Shown here: positions 14,375 to 18,184 of the stretch, piece by piece
Layout of the letters: each line of letters begins with the position of its first letter
Position numbering within the stretch: position 1 is the first letter of the stretch
Assembly: GCA_937949945.1 (NCBI GenBank)
Contig: CALFEQ010000198.1
Span: 1 to 18,184, forward strand
Length of the DNA: 18,184 nt
Direction: 5' to 3'
From: an uncultured Myxococcales bacterium
GTDB taxonomy: Bacteria; Myxococcota_A; Polyangia; Polyangiales; Polyangiaceae
The notes under the pieces: generated by a model
The model's database searches: none
What the model saw: the letters and a program-made list of their open reading frames with translations, nothing else
Told to the model about the DNA's origin: nothing
Translations under genes and position numbers: made by a program

Positions 14375-17300
14375 TCACTCGATGAAGGACGTGAAGCCCT
14401 GCGCACGCAATCGGCGCAGCATCCGCCAGACCTTCAGGCTCGAACGAGGAAGCCGCGGGCGAGCGCTCGATTCCGTCTTCGACGTCGGACCGAGCTCGCT
14501 CCCGCGCGGCTCCCAGTCTTCGGGTGAGGCGGGAGCGTCCCGTCCCACCGTGAACGCGAACAGGCGGACGAGGAGATCCTCGAGCTCCTGCTGCGTACCG
14601 TGCAGCTTGGGCAAGACCTTCGACATGATGGCGAGGTCGAAGGCGTCGAGGACCCCCTCGTCCGGATCGGCGCACTGCCGCGCGGCGAGCGTGAGGAAGC
14701 GCGCCATCTCGTTCGCCACGCGATAGCCGAAGTGCCGGTTCTCGCGTGCGAGAAGCTCGTTGAGCGTCACGATGTCGGCGCGGATGGATCCCGTGTCGAT
14801 GCGCCCGAGCGCGTCCCAGTCCTCGGTCGACACGGGGCGCCAGGTGTCGAACCCGGTCCATCTCTCGAGGCGAAGCGCGGAGCCCTCGGCGGCGTCGTCG
14901 TTCTCGCGCGTGCTGTAGGCCTCGAGGTTCACGTCGTTGAACTCGATGACGAAGGCTCGATCGAGGACCTTCGGGCTGAACATGTACGTCGTCTCGTCGA
15001 CGTTCACCGTTCCCGTGAAGAACAGGTTCGGCGGCACGCGGATCCGGCGCGGGACGGCCACGATTTCCTCGTCGTCCACGCCGGCGACGTCGCCCTCTTC
15101 GAGACGAGCATCCTCGTGCAGGGCGATCTCTTCGCCGGACTCCATGGCGGAGAGGAAGTCCGAGAAGTACTGCTCGACGCGCGCGAGATTCATCTCGTCG
15201 AGGATGGCGAAGAAGGGGCTCGGAGGTCGTTTCTCCTGGGTAGCCCGCTCCATCTCCTCGTTGGCGTCCATCAGGAGCCGCAGGAAGGGCGTCGTGACGT
15301 ATCGCTCGGTGAGGGGATTGTAGAAGCCGAGGAGCCCACGGCCGTCCGTCCAGTCCGGCCGAACGGCGACGACCTCGTAGTTCTTCACGACGACGAGCTC
15401 CTCTTTCTTCTTCGGGACGGTCAGGCGGAGGCGGTCCGTTCCGGAGGGGCTCGGGTCGAGGAGCTCCAAGAAGAACTCGTCGCCGGGGGCCAAGTTCTCC
15501 CGGAACCAGTCCGCGAACTCTTGTTTGAGGAGGAGCTGGTGGACGCTCGCTGTACTCGAGCGGTTGTATCGGTAACACGACAGGATTGCGCATCCGTTCG
15601 GGTACTCGACCTCCACGGAACCCGTGCCGGTACTGGTCATGCCGCCAAGCGACAATCCGGCGGCTAGGGAAGCCGGAATCACGAATCGCCGGTACTTGAG
15701 CATCGACGGCTGCACGCGGATCGTCGTGGCGTTCGCGGGCGCAGCTTCGCGCGTCGTGCGCTTGATGCGAGGCTGGAAGTGCTTGGCGACTGCGAGCGCG
15801 AGCTGTGTCTTCCCGGTGCCCGACACGCCCGACAGGATGACGAAGCGCTTGGCTTGAAGTGCGAGGACGTAGTGGGCGACCACCTCCTCGGGGAACCACA
15901 ACTTGGTGCCACTGGTGCCGAGCGAGCGAAGCAGTGAAACGAACGGGTTGGTAATTGTTGGCACCGGCGCGGTCTGTCTGGAGAGCTCGGAAGTCACGTT
16001 CGCGTCGAGCTCGGGCGCGACGCGAGCGAGAACGTCCGGCGGAACCTTTCCGACCGTCGTTAGGCCCCAACGCGTTATGGGAGGGATGTCGCAGGCTACC
16101 GACGTATCCCAATCGACGTTGACGGTGTGCTTCCAAGCGGGCCGATCTGGTCGCCACTGGTATCCGGGCTCCCTGACCGTTCCAATGGCGAGGACGCGCG
16201 ACAGTCCGCGGTTCGCGATGATCTTGTCGCCTGGTCGAAGCCAGCGGAGCGTCCATAGCTCCTGGGCCTTGATGGTGACGTGACCGACCGTCTTGCCGAG
16301 CTCACACGCCGCTCCGAAGGCCTTGCGGAACGAGGACCAGTCGGAGAACTGTTTCAGATCACCGACTTCGTCCCAACCCACGCAGATGTATCCGCCGTCC
16401 AGACAGTCGTTCCAGTGCTCGGCGTTCGGCCCGGGAGCGATCTTCACGACGCGGACTGGACGTTCTCCTGCGGCCCATCGAGAGAGGAGCTCGCCTTGTG
16501 CCGGGGACAACGCCGAGTTCGTGCGTTGAGGCGAGGTGAAGGCTGGCAGGTCGGCGAAGAGTGGCTCCGCGCGCATCTCTTGAGCGCGGACGGGTGGGTC
16601 GAGCCGGCGCTCGATCCTCAAGCGGACGGAGAGGCCATCGTCATCCTTGATGACCTCCGCTTTCCAGAAGTCATCTGATGGATCGCCCTCGTCGTCGTCT
16701 TCGGTCGGCTCGGTGAGAACGCGTGCGACCGCGACCACGCCGCCGTCGGGGCCCGTTTCCCAGATGAAGACGGTGTCCCCTACGCGGATCTCGCTCTTGT
16801 GCTGGCGAACGCTCCACCTCATCTCGTCGAGTGCTTTCGTCGCCGCACGAACGTCGTACACGTCAGGGTTCGAATGGAACATCCAATAGCGAGCGGTCGT
16901 GACATTCGCCCAGGCCGGCCAGGCTTCGTTGGACGCGGCACGGATTGCAGCGAGGCCTGCTTCGCTGAAGTTCCAGAGGTATCCCTGCTTGACCTTTCCG
17001 TTTCTATCCAAGGGGCCGTGCTCGCCGGAGAGCTCCCGCTTCAGCGGCGCGAGCACCTTCGAGGCGTCGATCGGGGTGGCGAGCTGGAACACTTCAACGT
17101 TCGCGCGCCACCCGATGTAGTCGTCGTCATCGGATCTCCGAGACTCCACTGCTGACTCACGAACGCGACTGATGGCGCGGATGGCTCCACCAGCGTAGTG
17201 AACGAGCAAGTCGCCTGGAACCAAATCCGTCAGCCGACGCCAGTGGTTTGGCGTTGAGCCGTTGGTGTCTTCCTTTCTCGCGAACACATAGCCGTTGGCG

Positions 17301-17947
17301 ATCTCGTTCTCGAAGTGGCTGTTTTGATTGACCCAGTAGACGCGGCACTCAGGCTCGCTCTCGATGTCAGTGCCCGAATACGTCGGCTGCGGAAGCTTTC
17401 GATTGAGGAGCGTGGATAGGTAGTCGACGACAGCTGGTACGTGTGCACGTGCCCATGGGCATAGCCGAGCGGTGAGTACGGCTTCTGCTACGTACCTCCG
17501 GTAGGCCTCTTTTACGACAGTCCAGGTCTCCCTGAGCTTGTCGTGCGGTACGAGATACAGCTGCATGTGTGGCAGCGTCGAAAAGGCAGTCCTCAGTTCG
17601 CCGTTGGCTTCGAGCAAGGCGCGACTCGGTGCGTCCAGCACACTCGGGTCAACTCCGATGAACACGTCTTGACGTCGGATGTCGAAGATAAGGACGCGGC
17701 CGCCATTGAGACGCACGAGGTCTTTCCGCAGGGAGCATTGCCATCGTGCTCCACCAGCTGCGTGCACCTGCTCGATCGTCTCGGCGAAGATCTCTGCGCA
17801 GAGATGGCGTGTCGCCTCGTCCGGAACCAGTTGCTCGAAGACCGCTCGCACGCTGTCGACGGTTGCCTCGGCCCCGCGCTCGAGGGGGGGCTTCTCTCGC
17901 CGAAGGGCGGAGGTATGACGCTCCTTCTTGATGGTCTCCGAGATCAT
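14375..17947 (-). CDS. mcrB: McrB-type AAA+ GTPase with three EVE-like domains and a B3-like insert
   Basis: 1190 residues, far longer than E. coli McrB (about 460). Order: unrecognised N-terminal domain (about 25-185; WQCSLRKDLVRLNGGRVLIFDI); EVE/PUA-like domain 1 (about 201-338; VYWVNQNSHFENEI, PGDLLVHYAGGAIRAISRV); EVE-like 2 (about 352-451; RYWMFHSNPDVYDV, VGDTVFIWETG); EVE-like 3 (about 498-643; GYICVGWDEVGDLKQF, PGDKIIANRGLSRVLAIGTV); AAA+ core. Core motifs: Walker A GVSGTGKT (707-714), VRPDWTDGRGLLGFYNPLT (862-880), Walker B AILDEMN (914-920), a McrB-signature-like TVNVDE (980-985), and FGYRVANEMARFL (1073-1085). Residues about 738-853, between Walker A and B, form an extra B3-like domain. 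EVE modules bind modified bases in relatives. ATG at 17947 has GGAGA 7 bases upstream; the frame extends to 18118 but that part looks non-coding. It is the first gene of the mcrBC operon. Confidence 0.92.
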   Translation of the reverse strand: MISETIKKERHTSALRREKPPLERGAEATVDSVRAVFEQLVPDEATRHLCAEIFAETIEQVHAAGGARWQCSLRKDLVRLNGGRVLIFDIRRQDVFIGVDPSVLDAPSRALLEANGELRTAFSTLPHMQLYLVPHDKLRETWTVVKEAYRRYVAEAVLTARLCPWARAHVPAVVDYLSTLLNRKLPQPTYSGTDIESEPECRVYWVNQNSHFENEIANGYVFARKEDTNGSTPNHWRRLTDLVPGDLLVHYAGGAIRAISRVRESAVESRRSDDDDYIGWRANVEVFQLATPIDASKVLAPLKRELSGEHGPLDRNGKVKQGYLWNFSEAGLAAIRAASNEAWPAWANVTTARYWMFHSNPDVYDVRAATKALDEMRWSVRQHKSEIRVGDTVFIWETGPDGGVVAVARVLTEPTEDDDEGDPSDDFWKAEVIKDDDGLSVRLRIERRLDPPVRAQEMRAEPLFADLPAFTSPQRTNSALSPAQGELLSRWAAGERPVRVVKIAPGPNAEHWNDCLDGGYICVGWDEVGDLKQFSDWSSFRKAFGAACELGKTVGHVTIKAQELWTLRWLRPGDKIIANRGLSRVLAIGTVREPGYQWRPDRPAWKHTVNVDWDTSVACDIPPITRWGLTTVGKVPPDVLARVAPELDANVTSELSRQTAPVPTITNPFVSLLRSLGTSGTKLWFPEEVVAHYVLALQAKRFVILSGVSGTGKTQLALAVAKHFQPRIKRTTREAAPANATTIRVQPSMLKYRRFVIPASLAAGLSLGGMTSTGTGSVEVEYPNGCAILSCYRYNRSSTASVHQLLLKQEFADWFRENLAPGDEFFLELLDPSPSGTDRLRLTVPKKKEELVVVKNYEVVAVRPDWTDGRGLLGFYNPLTERYVTTPFLRLLMDANEEMERATQEKRPPSPFFAILDEMNLARVEQYFSDFLSAMESGEEIALHEDARLEEGDVAGVDDEEIVAVPRRIRVPPNLFFTGTVNVDETTYMFSPKVLDRAFVIEFNDVNLEAYSTRENDDAAEGSALRLERWTGFDTWRPVSTEDWDALGRIDTGSIRADIVTLNELLARENRHFGYRVANEMARFLTLAARQCADPDEGVLDAFDLAIMSKVLPKLHGTQQELEDLLVRLFAFTVGRDAPASPEDWEPRGSELGPTSKTESSARPRLPRSSLKVWRMLRRLRAQGFTSFIE

Positions 17948-18184
17948 CGCTTCTCCAAATCGGCGGGCTGACAGAACGATGGCCTGATCACGTCGCGTTA
18001 CCGCAGGGGGCGCGGGCGCAGGTCGTGGTTGGCGTGTCAGCGCGCAGCATGCCCCAGAGTAGAGACGAACGGGTTGCTTGTGGCGTCCAGAACGCATCAC
18101 GCTCGAAGGCTCGCGCATCCCGCTTTCGAGTGACGTAGCTCATCGCAGCAACCGCGTAGCCTCGTCGACTATCCAGATACGGCG
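17948..18184. other. Right-edge upstream region of the mcrBC operon
   Basis: 237 bases precede the McrB start. The promoter of the operon should lie here, but no convincing -35/-10 pair or operator is visible. No complete reading frame of credible composition is seen on either strand. Confidence 0.4.

Noticed and set aside
14367..16256. 629-residue minus-strand frame inside mcrB
   Set aside because: It is an out-of-frame shadow on the same strand; the McrB frame has all GTPase motifs in this span.
17948..18118. 57-residue N-terminal extension of McrB
   Set aside because: No domain or family-like composition, no ribosome-binding site; ATG at 17947 has GGAGA at proper spacing.

Overview
The window is very G+C-rich and has a myxobacterial (Myxococcota, Polyangia-like) flavour. 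It carries an exported TPR/PEGA-type protein with two C-terminal membrane segments, Cys-rich lipoproteins with Ala/Pro-rich linkers, a DUF1565-type beta-helix lipoprotein, a strongly basic histone-H1-like protein, and tandem Uma2 nucleases with Ala-rich coiled-coil tails. Assignment to the phylum is inference from protein style and composition. No rRNA, tRNA, CRISPR array or IS transposase was seen.

Left part (1-2933): a minus-strand pair made of a TPR/PEGA-like membrane protein and a beta-helix lipoprotein that runs off the left edge, then a minus-strand membrane-anchored low-complexity protein. Divergent from the latter is a plus-strand SlyD-type FKBP prolyl isomerase.

Middle left (2952-8472): a translationally coupled minus-strand pair encodes an XPB-type superfamily 2 helicase and a DUF790/Bax1-type nuclease, the bacterial counterpart of the archaeal XPB-Bax1 unwinding-and-cutting complex. 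Next are a plus-strand FAD monooxygenase, a convergent WYL-domain regulator and a histone-H1-like basic protein.

Middle right (8613-12815): two tandem Uma2-family nuclease genes form a duplication of about 0.94 kb. Its core is identical over 494 bases although both flanks have diverged, which points to gene conversion. Upstream of each copy lies a GC-rich hairpin element, and a third copy sits between the helicase and the monooxygenase. Then come a Cys-rich lipoprotein, a VanZ-like membrane protein, and an exported protein whose lipobox cysteine appears to be replaced by serine.

Right part (12775-17947): a two-gene McrBC-type (type IV) restriction operon. McrB is a 1190-residue GTPase with an unrecognised N-terminal domain, three successive EVE/PUA-like modules that would recognise modified bases, and a B3-like (DNA-binding pseudobarrel) domain apparently inserted inside the AAA+ core between Walker A and Walker B. 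McrC is a DUF2357-type PD-(D/E)XK nuclease starting 4 bases after the McrB stop. Parts of the McrB gene look less G+C-rich than its neighbours, which would fit a horizontally acquired defence module. This operon is the most interesting system in the window.
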